From: Deinococcus ruber
GTDB lineage: Bacteria; Deinococcota; Deinococci; Deinococcales; Deinococcaceae
Length of the DNA: 64,000 nucleotides
NCBI RefSeq assembly: GCF_014648095.1
Contig: NZ_BMQL01000001.1
Coordinates: 372,001-436,000 of the forward strand
Direction: 5' to 3'
Part shown: positions 32,741 to 45,662 of the stretch, piece by piece
Position numbering within the stretch: the first letter of the stretch is position 1
How the letters are laid out: the number at the start of each line of letters is the position of its first letter
Notes under the pieces: generated by a model
The model's input: the letters and a program-made list of their open reading frames with translations, nothing else
Database searches by the model: none
What the model was told of the DNA's origin: nothing
Position numbers and translations under genes: made by a program

Positions 32741-33466
32741 TCACCCTCTCTGCTTCGGACCTTCCCACGCCGGAAGCAGCGCCACATCGGTCTGTCCGTG
32801 CGCCCCAGCTTCCAGCTTGCGGGCCTCCTGTTCGGCCCGCTGACGCCCCAGCCACGGTGTCCAGTACGCCTGCATGGTGGCACTCGCCAGTGCAGCGGGC
32901 AGCGTGGGCGGGTCGCCGGGCAGGTAAGCCAGCAGATCCATATCGGTGACGGGGCCGCCGTCTTCGCCGCCCACTGGCTGCACGTACGGCAGATCGACGG
33001 TGCGGAAGCCCAGGGCGTGAAACCGCTGACGGCGCTCCAGAGCATTCGACCCCGCCGCCGCCTCGTGCGCCTGCTGCTCGTGGCTCTCGCGCTGCGGATT
33101 GACCACATCGATAAAGACCGCCCGGCAGCGCCCACCCGATACTTCCTGAAGGGCAGCCCAGCGGGCATCGTGCAGCGCCCGTGCCACCCCCTGTCCACGC
33201 GCCGAGCGTGCCACGCCCAGAAAACTGCTGAAACCTGTTTCGGCGCTTGCCAGATAGTGAAAGATGCTGCCGCCGATCACCTTGCCAGCGTCATCTTCGG
33301 CCAGTAACAGGACGTTTCGGCGCTCGCCCGCGTCCTCCATCTCCAGCATCTGGGCGATGTACCGCGCCGGAATCAGCATGTCTGGCTCGAAGTACACGGC
33401 GTTCTGCAAGCGCCCGAAGGCAGGAATGGCGGGATCGTCGGAACGGGTGACGCGGCGGATGTGCAT
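32741..33466 (-). CDS. GNAT family N-acetyltransferase
   Basis: A 241-residue acetyltransferase-type protein. The acetyl-CoA motif is in LGVARSARGQGVARALHDARW (V/I-x-x-x-x-R-G-x-G-x-A pattern), preceded by IGGSIFHYLASAETGFSSFL. The C-terminal 70 residues are an extension beyond the minimal domain. TACCCT ends 6 nt before the ATG on the minus strand, so it is probably leaderless. It ends convergently with the AT-rich thioredoxin gene. Substrate unknown. Confidence 0.85.
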   Translation of the reverse strand: MHIRRVTRSDDPAIPAFGRLQNAVYFEPDMLIPARYIAQMLEMEDAGERRNVLLLAEDDAGKVIGGSIFHYLASAETGFSSFLGVARSARGQGVARALHDARWAALQEVSGGRCRAVFIDVVNPQRESHEQQAHEAAAGSNALERRQRFHALGFRTVDLPYVQPVGGEDGGPVTDMDLLAYLPGDPPTLPAALASATMQAYWTPWLGRQRAEQEARKLEAGAHGQTDVALLPAWEGPKQRG

Positions 33467-33559
33467 ACGTCCAGGGTACGCCCTGCCGCTGTGCCACGCG
33501 CCTGTTACCCGGCCAGAAATCCTGCTTTTGGTTGTTGCTGCCTCGCTGTTTCTGCTGCC

Positions 33560-33991
33560 CTATTTCTGCTTGACCAGATACAGGGTGCCGCCCGTGCCGG
33601 AAATTCGCATGCTCTTCTGTCCGGTGGGGCCGTAGACCGCCACTTTCTGTGCGCCGCTCAACGATTTCAGCACCAGCGTTTCGGTCGTGCCTGCGGCCCC
33701 GGCACAGAATTTGCGCGTGCTCGCCAGGCCCTGAAACACCAGATTGCTGCCACCGTGCGAATACCGCCCCATCACCGAATTGCAGCCGGTGGTGCCCGTG
33801 ATGCGCCCACCCACCAAGTTCAGAACGGCTCGGACGCCTGTGGGCATCGTCTGACCGCTCGACAGCCGCGCCACCGCCCACGTGCCGTCGATCAGGATGA
33901 GTGGAGCGACAGAGGCGGTACTCGCCTGCGCCGGAGTCGCCGCGATCAACAGGGCCACAGCCGCGCCCAACAGCCTAGATGATGTGTTCAT
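33560..33991 (-). CDS. Exported META/HslJ-like domain protein
   Basis: A 143-residue protein with signal peptide MNTSSRLLGAAVALLIAATPAQAS and a mature domain of the META type: IDGTWAVARL, GGRITGTTGCNSVMGRYSHGG, LASTRKFCAG, ending in a beta strand GGTLYLVKQK. HslJ and other META proteins are outer-envelope or heat-related small beta proteins of unclear function. Starts at 33991 or, with eight extra residues, 34015; neither has a clear Shine-Dalgarno site. Confidence 0.75.
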   Translation of the reverse strand: MNTSSRLLGAAVALLIAATPAQASTASVAPLILIDGTWAVARLSSGQTMPTGVRAVLNLVGGRITGTTGCNSVMGRYSHGGSNLVFQGLASTRKFCAGAAGTTETLVLKSLSGAQKVAVYGPTGQKSMRISGTGGTLYLVKQK

Positions 33992-34098
33992 GGCTTCAGC
34001 TTGCCGCACAACCATGAAGCCGTGCTGATCGCGCAGGCGTTCTGGGTCGCCCGCAGGTGTGGCGAGGTATCTGCGCCACGAAAAACCACAGCGCCCGC

Positions 34099-34104
34099 TA
34101 GCCT
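34099..34104 (+). promoter_or_regulatory. -10 box of the leaderless lipoprotein transcript
   Basis: TAGCCT ends 6 nt before the ATG at 34111. Confidence 0.5.
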
Positions 34105-34110
34105 TGCCAG

Positions 34111-34647
34111 ATGAAGCTGCCCACCGTCGCCCTGTTTCTGCTCGCTCCTGTCCTGGGTGCCTGCGGCTGGATTCCTCTGCCTGCCCAGTCCGCGCCGGAT
34201 TTCTACTTTACCAACAGTTCCGTTCAGGTGACACCCGCGCAGGTGGCGTACATGAGCGAGAACCAGCTCGACGCGGGCCGCCTGAGCATTCCGTCGTTGC
34301 CGTACAGCACCATCACCATCGACGCCGATCTGGAGTATCAGGGCAAGGGGGCAGCGATGCGGCTGGAAATTTTCGCTGCTGCCGAGCGCCCGAACTGCCC
34401 CAGCGTGAATTCCACCCTCCCCGGCTATTCTCCGGCGCTGCTCTGTACTGGCCCGGAGGCCGGGCAACGGGTGGCAGAAGTGCTGCTGAATACGGGCACC
34501 CGCACGCCACTGCACCTCGAAGGCGCGGTGCTGGCACACGCACTGCGGGCCAAAACGCTGTATCTGGGCATTCGGCTGCTCAGCGGCAATCCGGGCAACA
34601 ACGCCGTGATCTATGTGACAAATATTCATCTGCACGGCTGGGTGTAA
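34111..34647 (+). CDS. Hypothetical lipoprotein
   Basis: A 178-residue protein whose N-terminus MKLPTVALFLLAPVLGACGW contains a lipobox (LGAC), so it is a candidate lipid-anchored envelope protein. The mature part has alternating beta segments (TITIDADLEYQGKGAAMRLEIF, NNAVIYVTNIHLHGWV) and two cysteines that could pair. I do not recognise the family. It stands alone between META and glnS genes. Confidence 0.7.
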   Translation: MKLPTVALFLLAPVLGACGWIPLPAQSAPDFYFTNSSVQVTPAQVAYMSENQLDAGRLSIPSLPYSTITIDADLEYQGKGAAMRLEIFAAAERPNCPSVNSTLPGYSPALLCTGPEAGQRVAEVLLNTGTRTPLHLEGAVLAHALRAKTLYLGIRLLSGNPGNNAVIYVTNIHLHGWV

Positions 34648-34703
34648 GGCACACACTGAAGCGAATCCCACCGGAATTGCTGAGTTCTGCGGGCCTTGAG
34701 CGC

Positions 34704-34709
34704 TAAAGT
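34704..34709 (+). promoter_or_regulatory. -10 box of the leaderless glnS transcript
   Basis: TAAAGT ends 8 nt before the ATG at 34718. The flanking sequence GAGCGCTAA is repeated either side of it, at 34699-34706 and 34710-34717. Confidence 0.55.
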
Positions 34710-34717
34710 GAGCGCTA

Positions 34718-37102
<2,385 letters not shown>

Positions 37103-37105
37103 TGA

Positions 37106-37606
37106 ATGGCGACTGGCCGTTCTTCTGATTCCTGTACCAGAATTGTCTTTGAGGGCAGTGACTTCAGTCTTTACAGACATCATTCTCCAGCCATGCTTAC
37201 GGATTGGCTGGAGTTCTATCTTGTGTATGAAACTGGTGGTTTCTATCTAGGCGGAGAGGATGGGCTTCACCTTCATAAGCAAATTGAACGCCTTGAATCT
37301 TTCATACCGTCTGCCGTTAATGATGAACCGTTCAGTGAAACACTTGCGGGATACTCAGAGAGTGGGAATTATAAATATGTTGGATATTTTTTTAGCGGGT
37401 ACAATACACTCAATATTCTAAAAGATAATAGCGATGTTTATTTCATAGTTTTCGCAGATGCCTCTATGAAAGTTTTTGCATCTGCACAAATTACTGAAAC
37501 TGACTTTCGCAGTCTTAAATATGGATTAACAGCCGACTGTAATATATTTTCAAAATCCAAAAACTCAGTTGCTCACTTTACAGCCACAGCTTCTGAGTTG
37601 TTATAA
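37106..37606 (+). CDS. AT-rich hypothetical protein coupled to glnS
   Basis: A 166-residue protein starting 4 nt after the glnS stop, with GGAAGGG upstream, so probably coupled to glnS translation. It is rich in aromatic residues (WLEFYLVYETGGFYLGGEDGL, YKYVGYFFSGYNTLNIL), has no signal or membrane segment, and its base composition is clearly lower in GC than its neighbours. This points to recent acquisition. The general look (small, acidic, aromatic, AT-rich) is similar to polymorphic-toxin immunity proteins, but no homology was recognised and no toxin is adjacent. Confidence 0.7.
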   Translation: MATGRSSDSCTRIVFEGSDFSLYRHHSPAMLTDWLEFYLVYETGGFYLGGEDGLHLHKQIERLESFIPSAVNDEPFSETLAGYSESGNYKYVGYFFSGYNTLNILKDNSDVYFIVFADASMKVFASAQITETDFRSLKYGLTADCNIFSKSKNSVAHFTATASELL

Positions 37607-37650
37607 AATTTCACAAAGTGATATCATAAACTCCGATATCGAAAGCAAAC

Positions 37651-38652
37651 TTACCGCCCGTCTCCGATGATCGGCTGGACACCCTCGCCCAGCGGCCCCG
37701 GCGGCAGCGCCGTGGTGCTCAGCAACTCGTTTTTGCGCTCGAAGGCCACCATAAAACGGCCCAGCACCGTCATCTGCGTGCGGTACGCAGAAATAGCCGC
37801 TCCTTTCTTTAGGATCTGCGCGGGCGTCAGGTCGTCGCGTGTCCAGGCCAGATTCATGGCGCGTGACGGCAGCGTGAGCGGGTCGCCCCGGTGCAGCCCC
37901 TTGGGAAGCGGCCATTCCAGACCGCCGTGCACCACCCAGAAGCGCAGCCGCGCCGTCTGCCCGCGCTCGGCCATCAGGCGCTGGGCCAGGTAACTGGCGG
38001 TGCGGTGATCGAGGTGGGCGTCCTGCGGGGCGGGCACCAGCAGCAGATCGGGATTGACCGCGTCTACCACGCTCGCCATATCGCGTTCCAGATTCAGGCC
38101 GGTATACGCGCTGCCGGGGTTGAAGGTGCCGTCGTAGCTCACGCGGTTCAGGCCGCTGGTTGGCGAGGTATAGGCGGTGGCGTAGTTTTCGAGGAACAGC
38201 CGGAACAGTCCACCGTCGGGGTAGCCCAGAAAATTCAGGTGAGAGACAGGAATGTTCAGCACGGCGGCGGCAGCGCGGGCCTCCTGCATGCGGCGCAGCG
38301 CCAGTTTGCGAAAGGCGGCGCTGCCGGGGCGCAGTTGGCGACCTTCCAGAGCGGCGTCGAATTCGAAGCCGTCTCCGCTAGTCAGCCAGGTCACGTAGAC
38401 GTCTGCGCCCGCCGCGTGCGCCTGCTGGATCATTCCGGCACAGCACAGCGTTTCGTCGTCGGGATGCGGCGACAAAATCATGATCTTCTGCCCGCTGTAA
38501 AACGCACTGGTGGCAGGCAGCCGCTCGACCCGCATCGCTGCTCTCGGCTGCGTCAGGCGGGTAAAGGGCGTGAAATTGATCCACAGCGCCAGTGCCAACG
38601 ACAGCAGGACGAAAGGTGGCAGCCAGCGGTGCCTTGTCGGCAACAGCCTCAA
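37651..38652 (-). CDS. PIG-L family deacetylase, membrane-anchored
   Basis: A 333-residue zinc deacetylase-type protein. Residues 12-28 form a membrane anchor (FVLLSLALALWINFTPF), and the catalytic motif SPHPDDETLCCAG and the later AHLDHR supply the metal ligands. Family members deacetylate GlcNAc-type sugars, including the BshB step of bacillithiol synthesis; an outward-facing enzyme would instead act on a surface glycan. The start is TTG at 38652, the only initiation codon that gives the anchor. An AT-rich gene ends just downstream on the other strand. Confidence 0.85.
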   Translation of the reverse strand: MRLLPTRHRWLPPFVLLSLALALWINFTPFTRLTQPRAAMRVERLPATSAFYSGQKIMILSPHPDDETLCCAGMIQQAHAAGADVYVTWLTSGDGFEFDAALEGRQLRPGSAAFRKLALRRMQEARAAAAVLNIPVSHLNFLGYPDGGLFRLFLENYATAYTSPTSGLNRVSYDGTFNPGSAYTGLNLERDMASVVDAVNPDLLLVPAPQDAHLDHRTASYLAQRLMAERGQTARLRFWVVHGGLEWPLPKGLHRGDPLTLPSRAMNLAWTRDDLTPAQILKKGAAISAYRTQMTVLGRFMVAFERKNELLSTTALPPGPLGEGVQPIIGDGR

Positions 38653-38787
38653 AGCAGCCCGCCTTCGGCTGCACGAATCAGTGGACAGAAATGCCGGGAC
38701 ACAGAGGAAAATCTATCTCATCTGACCACCAGAGCGCCGCAACCGAGAAGAAGCGCGGTTGGCGCAGTGAGCGTCTCTGAGGCCGAC

Positions 38788-39447
38788 CTATTCGAATGCC
38801 TGCACCAGCCGAGCCAGCCCCGCGTTCAGGGCGGCCAGCGCTGGCCCGATCTGCCACTGCGAACGGTCGCGTGGCCCGACCGGGTTCGAGACGCCACGCA
38901 GCTCGGTACATGGCGCGCCGGACAGCGCCGCCGCATGCGCCACGCCAGCGCCCTCCATGCCCTCGATCAGCACACCGGGGAAGCGCCGGGCCAGGGCTGC
39001 TGCCTGCCCACTGCTTCCGGTCACACTGCTGAGCGTGACAAAAGGGCCATACGCCAGGCCCGCGTGCGCCGCGAACTGTTCGGCCCCGGCCCACGCAGCG
39101 AAGCGCCCAGCCTGCTGAGACGCGGTGCCCACGCCGTCTGGCAGGGCGCTCAGGCCAAGGGCGTCCAGCGGCAGAAACTCGCCTTCATCCCAGGCTCCCA
39201 GGTCGCCGTAGAGCATCTCGGAGGCCAGCGCCGCCTGCCCAAGTTGTAATCCGTTGCCGGGAAACGCCCCGCCGATGCCCGCACTCACGACCAGCGCCGG
39301 AACCGGGCCGCTCAGCAGCGCCCGCTGGGTTGCCAGTGCCGCCGCCACCGGCCCCACGCCGCAGACCACGGTGCGTGCGCCCAGCCCGCCCAGCAGCGCC
39401 GCCTCGCCCGCCGTCGCCACCACGATCAGGATGTCTGCCGCGCTCAT
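38788..39447 (-). CDS. mqnB: Futalosine hydrolase
   Basis: Removes hypoxanthine from futalosine in the alternative menaquinone pathway that Deinococcus uses. The 219-residue protein belongs to the PNP/MTAN superfamily (VVSAGIGGAFPGNGLQLGQ; catalytic aspartate replaced by the EGMEGAGVAHAAALSG glutamate segment) and ends RGVSNPVGPRDRSQW, a pattern specific to futalosine hydrolases as distinct from MTA/SAH nucleosidase. CATACT ends 6 nt before the ATG on the minus strand, suggesting a leaderless message. No other mqn gene is in the window. Confidence 0.85.
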   Translation of the reverse strand: MSAADILIVVATAGEAALLGGLGARTVVCGVGPVAAALATQRALLSGPVPALVVSAGIGGAFPGNGLQLGQAALASEMLYGDLGAWDEGEFLPLDALGLSALPDGVGTASQQAGRFAAWAGAEQFAAHAGLAYGPFVTLSSVTGSSGQAAALARRFPGVLIEGMEGAGVAHAAALSGAPCTELRGVSNPVGPRDRSQWQIGPALAALNAGLARLVQAFE

Positions 39448-39515
39448 GCTGAGAGTATGGCAAACAATTCCTGACCCGTGCGCCGCAGCGCAGGGCTACA
39501 CTGCCAGCGATTGCC

Positions 39516-41354
39516 ATGCGTGCCCGCCTGTCTGCTCTGTTTCGTACCCGGCGTGTGACCGGCCCAGGGTGGCCCTTCCCGCTGGCCTGGCCGCTGCTGA
39601 TCGCCGCAACGCTGCTGAGCATGGCGCTGCTGTCGGCTCCGTCATCCAACGACCTGCTGATCTACGGCGGAACTCCGCAGGGCGTGATGGCGGCGGTCAC
39701 GGCGGCCCAGCAGGGGCAGCGGGTGATCCTGATCGAAGGCGGCAGCCATCTGGGCGGCGTTCTGACGCGCGGCTGGCTGACCACGCTCGACCTGAGCAGC
39801 GGCCCCGACGATCAGCCGCTGTCGCGGGGGCTGTTTCTGCGGCTGTACCGTCAGCTTCACCACGACAACTCGTTTGATGTCGAGGCGGCCCAGCGCTTTT
39901 TCAATGCGGTGGTGCGGCTGCCGAATCTGCGGGTGCTGACCAGCGCACCGCTGCTGCACGTGAGCGCCCACGCAGGGCGGCTGGGCTGCCCCACCTTTTC
40001 GGTCGGGCACGCTCCCAGAACCATCTGCGCGGCCCGCTACATCGACGCCAGCGACAGCGCCGATCTGGCAGCGCAGGCCGGGGCGAGCTTCACGCTGGGC
40101 CGCAGCGACACCGGGCTGGGTCAGGAGCAGATGGCGGCGGGGCTGATCTTCCGGGTGCGCGGCGTGAACTGGGCGGCGCTCGAAACGGCGCTGGCACAGG
40201 ATCAGGGCCTCATGCCAGCGCCGGGATCGTCGCTGCGGGGGCGCTCGCTGGTGGGTCTGACGCGGCTTGCCAGCGGGTACGTGCCCAGCGACCCGCAGCG
40301 CTTTCATCTGCGCGGCTTCAACGGGGCGCGGCAGGACGACGGCAGCCTGATGATCAATGCGCTGCTGGTGCTGGGTGTGGACGGCACGTCGCCCGCGTCG
40401 GTGCAGCGGGCGCGGCAGGAGGGCGACGCCGAGGCGCAGCGCGTGACCGCCTATCTGAAGCGGGCGCTGCCGCAGGTCTTCGGGCACGCGCAGTACGGCG
40501 GCGCAGCCCCAGAGCTGTACATCCGCGAGAGCCGCCATCTGACCGGGGAATACCGCTTTCAGGCCGACGACGCCTTTTACGGGCACCGCTTTTCCGACAG
40601 CGTGGCGGTGGGCGGCTATCCGCTCGACGGGCAGCTGTACCGGGCGGGCGAACCGTCTTACCTGATCGGCCACCCAGCCCCCTACGACGTGCCGTTTCGC
40701 AGCCTGATTCCGCTGGGCATGCGGAATCTGCTGGTGGTGTCGCAGGCGGCGTCGTTCGGCAGTGTGGCGGCTTTCTCGACGCGGGTGGTGCCGCTTCAGA
40801 TGACGCTGGGCGAAGCTGCTGGCATGGCCTCGGCGCTGTCTGTCCAGACCCACAGCGACTTCCAGGCATTGTGGCGCAGCCCCCTGCTGATGTCGCTGCT
40901 GCGGCTGGGCCTGTACACACGCGGCGACGTGGTGGAAGCTCCGGCGCTGCCACAGGCGCGGGTCTGCCAGGACGCCCTCAGCCCACAGTTCGCGGTTGCC
41001 AAACGGCTGCTGAGGCGCGGCCTGATGAGCGCTCCGTACTACTTTCAGGGCTGTCTGCATCTGGCGGCCCCGGAAACAGGGCTGGCCTTCGTCAGCGACC
41101 TGCAACATGGGCTGCTGCCCGGTGCTCTGCGAACGCGGCAACCCGCCCTCGACTGGCTGCGGGCGCTGTACACCGCCGAGCCGTCCACCCCCTTACAGCG
41201 CAGCGACGCCCAGAACATCCTGAGTCTGCTGCACCTGCCCGCCCTGCCGCCGGGCGACAACCAGCCGCTGACCCGCGCCGAGGCGGCCCGGCTTCGCTAC
41301 GAACTGCTGACACTGAACAGCGAGCAGCGAAGAGAAGCAGGTGCGCCCTACTGA
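39516..41354 (+). CDS. FAD-dependent oxidoreductase, membrane-anchored
   Basis: A 612-residue protein with an N-terminal hydrophobic segment (AWPLLIAATLLSMALLSA) and an FAD-binding Rossmann motif LLIYGGTPQGVMAAVTAAQQGQRVILIE (GxxxG variant of the usual GxGxxG, followed by the acidic residue). Later blocks such as ARYIDASDSADLAAQAGASF and LLVVSQAASFGSVAAF fit PF12831-type oxidoreductases. Substrate unknown. TACACT lies 13 nt before the ATG, so the start may be slightly different (an in-frame ATT lies 7 nt after the box). No partner genes adjacent. Confidence 0.82.
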   Translation: MRARLSALFRTRRVTGPGWPFPLAWPLLIAATLLSMALLSAPSSNDLLIYGGTPQGVMAAVTAAQQGQRVILIEGGSHLGGVLTRGWLTTLDLSSGPDDQPLSRGLFLRLYRQLHHDNSFDVEAAQRFFNAVVRLPNLRVLTSAPLLHVSAHAGRLGCPTFSVGHAPRTICAARYIDASDSADLAAQAGASFTLGRSDTGLGQEQMAAGLIFRVRGVNWAALETALAQDQGLMPAPGSSLRGRSLVGLTRLASGYVPSDPQRFHLRGFNGARQDDGSLMINALLVLGVDGTSPASVQRARQEGDAEAQRVTAYLKRALPQVFGHAQYGGAAPELYIRESRHLTGEYRFQADDAFYGHRFSDSVAVGGYPLDGQLYRAGEPSYLIGHPAPYDVPFRSLIPLGMRNLLVVSQAASFGSVAAFSTRVVPLQMTLGEAAGMASALSVQTHSDFQALWRSPLLMSLLRLGLYTRGDVVEAPALPQARVCQDALSPQFAVAKRLLRRGLMSAPYYFQGCLHLAAPETGLAFVSDLQHGLLPGALRTRQPALDWLRALYTAEPSTPLQRSDAQNILSLLHLPALPPGDNQPLTRAEAARLRYELLTLNSEQRREAGAPY

Positions 41355-41362
41355 AGCAGATG

Positions 41363-41396
41363 CACATGGAATTCCAAAACTCCGGGATTCCATGTG
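41363..41396. terminator. Hairpin after the FAD oxidoreductase gene
   Basis: CACATGGAAT and ATTCCATGTG pair over 14 nt. A second, larger hairpin lies at 41457-41501 (GCAAGGCGTGC with GCACGCCTTGC). The whole 216-bp stretch 41355-41570 between convergent genes holds nothing else obvious. Confidence 0.6.
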
Positions 41397-41570
41397 AGAG
41401 GAGCGAGCAGGAAGGAAGACGGACTTTGCGTGATGGACGCGTAGCCAGTGGCGGTGCAAGGCGTGCGGGATTCAGGTCGGACTTCGTATGAGCACGCCTT
41501 GCGCCTGAACCCTGTGCAGGGTGCGGTTTAACAGAGACGGTGGCAGCAAAAGCAGGACGCCCGGCTGAAG

Positions 41571-43577
41571 CTACCCTGGCGTGTTTCGCTGGCTCCGCGC
41601 CCTGACCCGACGCCGAAACGCCCTGACTTGCGCCGCTGTCAGCGCTTCGCCGGGGCCATAGCGCAGGGCCAGATACTCGCCGGTGAGAGCCTGCACACGC
41701 TCGGCCTCCAGAGGACGGGCGAGAGCGGCGCGGCGGGCGTAGTCGAGCGGCGTTTCGGTGTCGAGCATCGGCAGGCGCAGACGCTGCCCCAGCTCCTGAT
41801 ACGCCAGCAGCAGCGGGTCGCCCGTGCGGCGAACGCGCACCAGCAGCGCGGGCAAAATGCCCAGCACCAGCAGCAGACCCAGGATCAGGGCGTAACGCGG
41901 GCCACCCACCTCGCCCAGCCCCAGCCGCGACAGCAGCCCCTGCTGCTTCGAGAAGTCGTAGCCGACGACCCACTCGTTCCAGGCGTTCTGAAGGGCGTCC
42001 AGCCTCAGCCGCAGACCCGAGAGGACGCCGCTGCCCGTTTCCAGCGCTGCCGCCGAAGAACCGGGCAACGCCGCTGCCAGCCCGCCCTGAAGCCGCGCCG
42101 GAGACACCGCCCCGGTGGGATCGACGCGCACCCAGCCCTGCCCGGCCAGCCACACCTCGACCCAGGCGTGGGCGTCGGCCTGCCGCACGATCAGGTACGC
42201 GTTGCCGCCCGTGTCGCGGTTGCTGGCCCCGCCCAGATAACCCGTGACCAGCCGCGCCGGAACGCCCGCCGCCCGCATCAGATAGGCGAAGCTCGACGCG
42301 AAGTGTTCGCAGAACCCCAGCCGGGTGCTGTACAGCAGCTGATCGACCGGATCGGACGAATCGAGCAGCGGCGGATTGAGCGTGTAAGTCAGGTGATCGG
42401 TCTGGAAGAAGCGGTAGGCCGCCTGCACCCGGGCAGCGGGCGCAAGCCTGAGCCAGCTGGCTGCCAGAGCGCGGGCGCGGGGGTTGCCCCCAGCGGGCAG
42501 ATAGGTATCGAGCGCAATCTGCTGCGGCAGGATGTTCAGGCCATAGCGGAAGTCAGTCAGCGATTCCAGCCGCAGTTGTCGCCGGGTATTCACGCCGCCC
42601 GGCACGATCAGTTGCAGGTTGCCGCTGATGCGCGTGCCGTCTGGCGGGGTGGTCGGCACATCGAGCGCCAGGCCATAGGGTTGTCCGCTGGGTTCCAGTG
42701 TCAGGCGGTAGCGCCAGACCTTGCCGCTGCCGGTGGCCTGTACGCCCGGCGCGGCAGGAACAGCATTCCAGCGGCGTCCATCGAAGCTTTCGAGCACCGG
42801 GCCACGCCAGTACAGCGCGGAAATGGGCGGCGTCTGGCCCTCGAAAGTCGCCCGGAACGCCACCGAGTCATCCTGCGCCAGCGAACTGACCGAGCCGGGC
42901 GTCATGCTGTCCGACAGGCCGGTTTTGGAGGAGGCGCTGCTGACCACCGGCATCTGCCACAGCGGCCCGTCTGGGCGCGGAAACAGCACAAACAGCGCCA
43001 GCATCAGCGGTGTGGCCTGAAGCAGCAGCTTGCCCGACTGCCGCAGCGCTCCCCCACTCTGTTGCCGCCAGTTTCCGGCAGCCATCAGCGGAGCGGGCCG
43101 CGCCCACAGCACGCCGCAGGCGGTCAGGGCCAGCGCACACACCAGGGTAAAGGCGGCGACGCTGGCGTTCTGATCGAAGAAAAACTGCGCCGCCGTCAGG
43201 AAGTAGCCCAGCAGCACCCACAGCAGCATGTCGCGCCTGCGACTGGTTTCCAGGGTCTTGAGCGCCACCAGCAGCACCAGCATCGCCGTTCCGCCGTCGC
43301 GCCCAGCCAGCGTGGAATACACCAGCACGGCAGCGCGGCCCAGCAGCAGCGCCAGCACCACCAGCGTCCAGGCAGGCGGCTGCCGCCAGTTTCGCAGGGC
43401 AATCAGCCCCCTGGCGAGCAGCGCCAGTACCACCGACGCGCTCAGCCACAGCGGAAAGCGCAGCAGATACGGCAGCATGCTCAGGGCCAGTGCGCCGAGC
43501 GTCAGCAGCAGCGGCGTGACGGGCAGCGGCGGCAGCGCGGCAGCCGGGGGCCGAGAAAACGGCAGACGAAGCATCAT
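41571..43577 (-). CDS. Transglutaminase-like membrane protein (DUF3488 plus transglutaminase core)
   Basis: A 668-residue protein with about six N-terminal membrane helices (DUF3488/TgpA-type), a transglutaminase-like cysteine protease core (nucleophile in [11 protein letters not shown], histidine in [10 protein letters not shown], aspartate in VRVDPTGAV), one more helix and a cytoplasmic tail (DUF4129-like). Third gene of the moxR-DUF58-transglutaminase operon. TgpA of Pseudomonas is an essential inner-membrane member. Start ATG at 43577 overlaps the DUF58 stop by ATGA. Confidence 0.9.
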   Translation of the reverse strand: MMLRLPFSRPPAAALPPLPVTPLLLTLGALALSMLPYLLRFPLWLSASVVLALLARGLIALRNWRQPPAWTLVVLALLLGRAAVLVYSTLAGRDGGTAMLVLLVALKTLETSRRRDMLLWVLLGYFLTAAQFFFDQNASVAAFTLVCALALTACGVLWARPAPLMAAGNWRQQSGGALRQSGKLLLQATPLMLALFVLFPRPDGPLWQMPVVSSASSKTGLSDSMTPGSVSSLAQDDSVAFRATFEGQTPPISALYWRGPVLESFDGRRWNAVPAAPGVQATGSGKVWRYRLTLEPSGQPYGLALDVPTTPPDGTRISGNLQLIVPGGVNTRRQLRLESLTDFRYGLNILPQQIALDTYLPAGGNPRARALAASWLRLAPAARVQAAYRFFQTDHLTYTLNPPLLDSSDPVDQLLYSTRLGFCEHFASSFAYLMRAAGVPARLVTGYLGGASNRDTGGNAYLIVRQADAHAWVEVWLAGQGWVRVDPTGAVSPARLQGGLAAALPGSSAAALETGSGVLSGLRLRLDALQNAWNEWVVGYDFSKQQGLLSRLGLGEVGGPRYALILGLLLVLGILPALLVRVRRTGDPLLLAYQELGQRLRLPMLDTETPLDYARRAALARPLEAERVQALTGEYLALRYGPGEALTAAQVRAFRRRVRARSQRNTPG

Positions 43578-44611
43578 GCCGACCTGCGGCCCAGCGGCCC
43601 GAATCGCCGGGAACGGGGTGGGGGCGGCGCGGGCAGATCGTACTTCGCCAGCAGTTCCAGCGCCCGGCGCACCTGCCCGCTGCTGGCAGGCACGTCGAGC
43701 ACCACGCCCGGCAGCCGCAACACGAACGCCGCGTTCCGGCGCTCAGCCTCCAGCACCCAGGCGGTCAGGCGCGACAGGCGGGCCTCGGTGTGTTCCAGGG
43801 CGCGGGTATCGTCCCAGTCGAGCGTCAGCATCGAGGCGGCAGGCGCGTCGTACAGGCGGGTCAGCGGGGTGCCCAGCCGGGCGGTCTGCTTCCAGGCCAT
43901 GCGGCGCGGGGCGTCGCCGGGGCGGTATTCGCGCAGTCCATACGCCTCCTCGTCTCCGGCGCGGCGCTGCGAGTCGGGATTCGATTCGCGCTGCGTGGCA
44001 AGGGGGGGCGGCGGCGCACCGACCTCGGGTGCAGGAAAGACCAGCAGAAACGGCGGCAGGGTGGCCCCGGCCTGACCCGCGTCAGCGTCTTCAGGAGGGG
44101 GGCTGCCGGACGACGTGTTCTCGGGATAACTGGTCGAGTGCCACAGCCCCAGCGGGTCATGACCTTCAAAGCGCACGGTGGGAAGCGGCACCTCTCCGCG
44201 CTGTGGAGTCGGCAGGCGGATCGGCACGCGCAGCACGCCCGTCTGGGGCACCTCGGCAGGCAGCCAGGTCAGGACGCCGCCCACCTTGACACCCACCGGG
44301 GTGCGCTGCTGGCCCTCCGGCACATGCACCGCCGCCTCCATCAGCGCTTCGCCGCCCGCGAAAGCCCGCTCCGGCGGGGTCAGTTCGAGGTGCAGACCGG
44401 TCAGCACCCGCGAGGCGGAAACCGCGCCGACCACCCACACGCCCAGCAGCAGAAAGGTGAGCGCGTAGCCCAGGCTCAGCAGGTAATTGATGCAGCCGAT
44501 CAGGGTGAGGAGCGCGAACAGCACGAACGCGCCGCCAAAGCGGGTCGGCAGCACATAGATGCGCGGCGCACGGGCGGGCGCGGCCTGTGGGCTGGCCTGC
44601 GTCTGCGTCAT
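43574..44611 (-). CDS. DUF58 protein
   Basis: A 345-residue protein with two N-terminal membrane helices ([37 protein letters not shown]) and the DUF58 core, seen as [29 protein letters not shown] (the REY..GD..R.I.W..tAR signature) followed by a vWA-like tail. It lies 13 bp after moxR and overlaps the transglutaminase start by ATGA, which fits the recurring MoxR/DUF58/transglutaminase module, presumed to chaperone or activate an envelope activity. Confidence 0.88.
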   Translation of the reverse strand: MTQTQASPQAAPARAPRIYVLPTRFGGAFVLFALLTLIGCINYLLSLGYALTFLLLGVWVVGAVSASRVLTGLHLELTPPERAFAGGEALMEAAVHVPEGQQRTPVGVKVGGVLTWLPAEVPQTGVLRVPIRLPTPQRGEVPLPTVRFEGHDPLGLWHSTSYPENTSSGSPPPEDADAGQAGATLPPFLLVFPAPEVGAPPPPLATQRESNPDSQRRAGDEEAYGLREYRPGDAPRRMAWKQTARLGTPLTRLYDAPAASMLTLDWDDTRALEHTEARLSRLTAWVLEAERRNAAFVLRLPGVVLDVPASSGQVRRALELLAKYDLPAPPPPRSRRFGPLGRRSA

Positions 44612-44624
44612 AGACAGTCCATCT

Positions 44625-45590
<966 letters not shown>

Positions 45591-45597
45591 GGCATTC

Positions 45598-45603
45598 AGC
45601 GTA
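45598..45603 (-). promoter_or_regulatory. -10 box of the leaderless moxR operon
   Basis: TACGCT on the minus strand ends 7 nt before the ATG at 45590. Confidence 0.55.
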
Positions 45604-45662
45604 ACGCGCCCCGCATAGCAGGAATCTTGCAAAGGGTACAGGAAAGGATACAGAGCGGTGGA

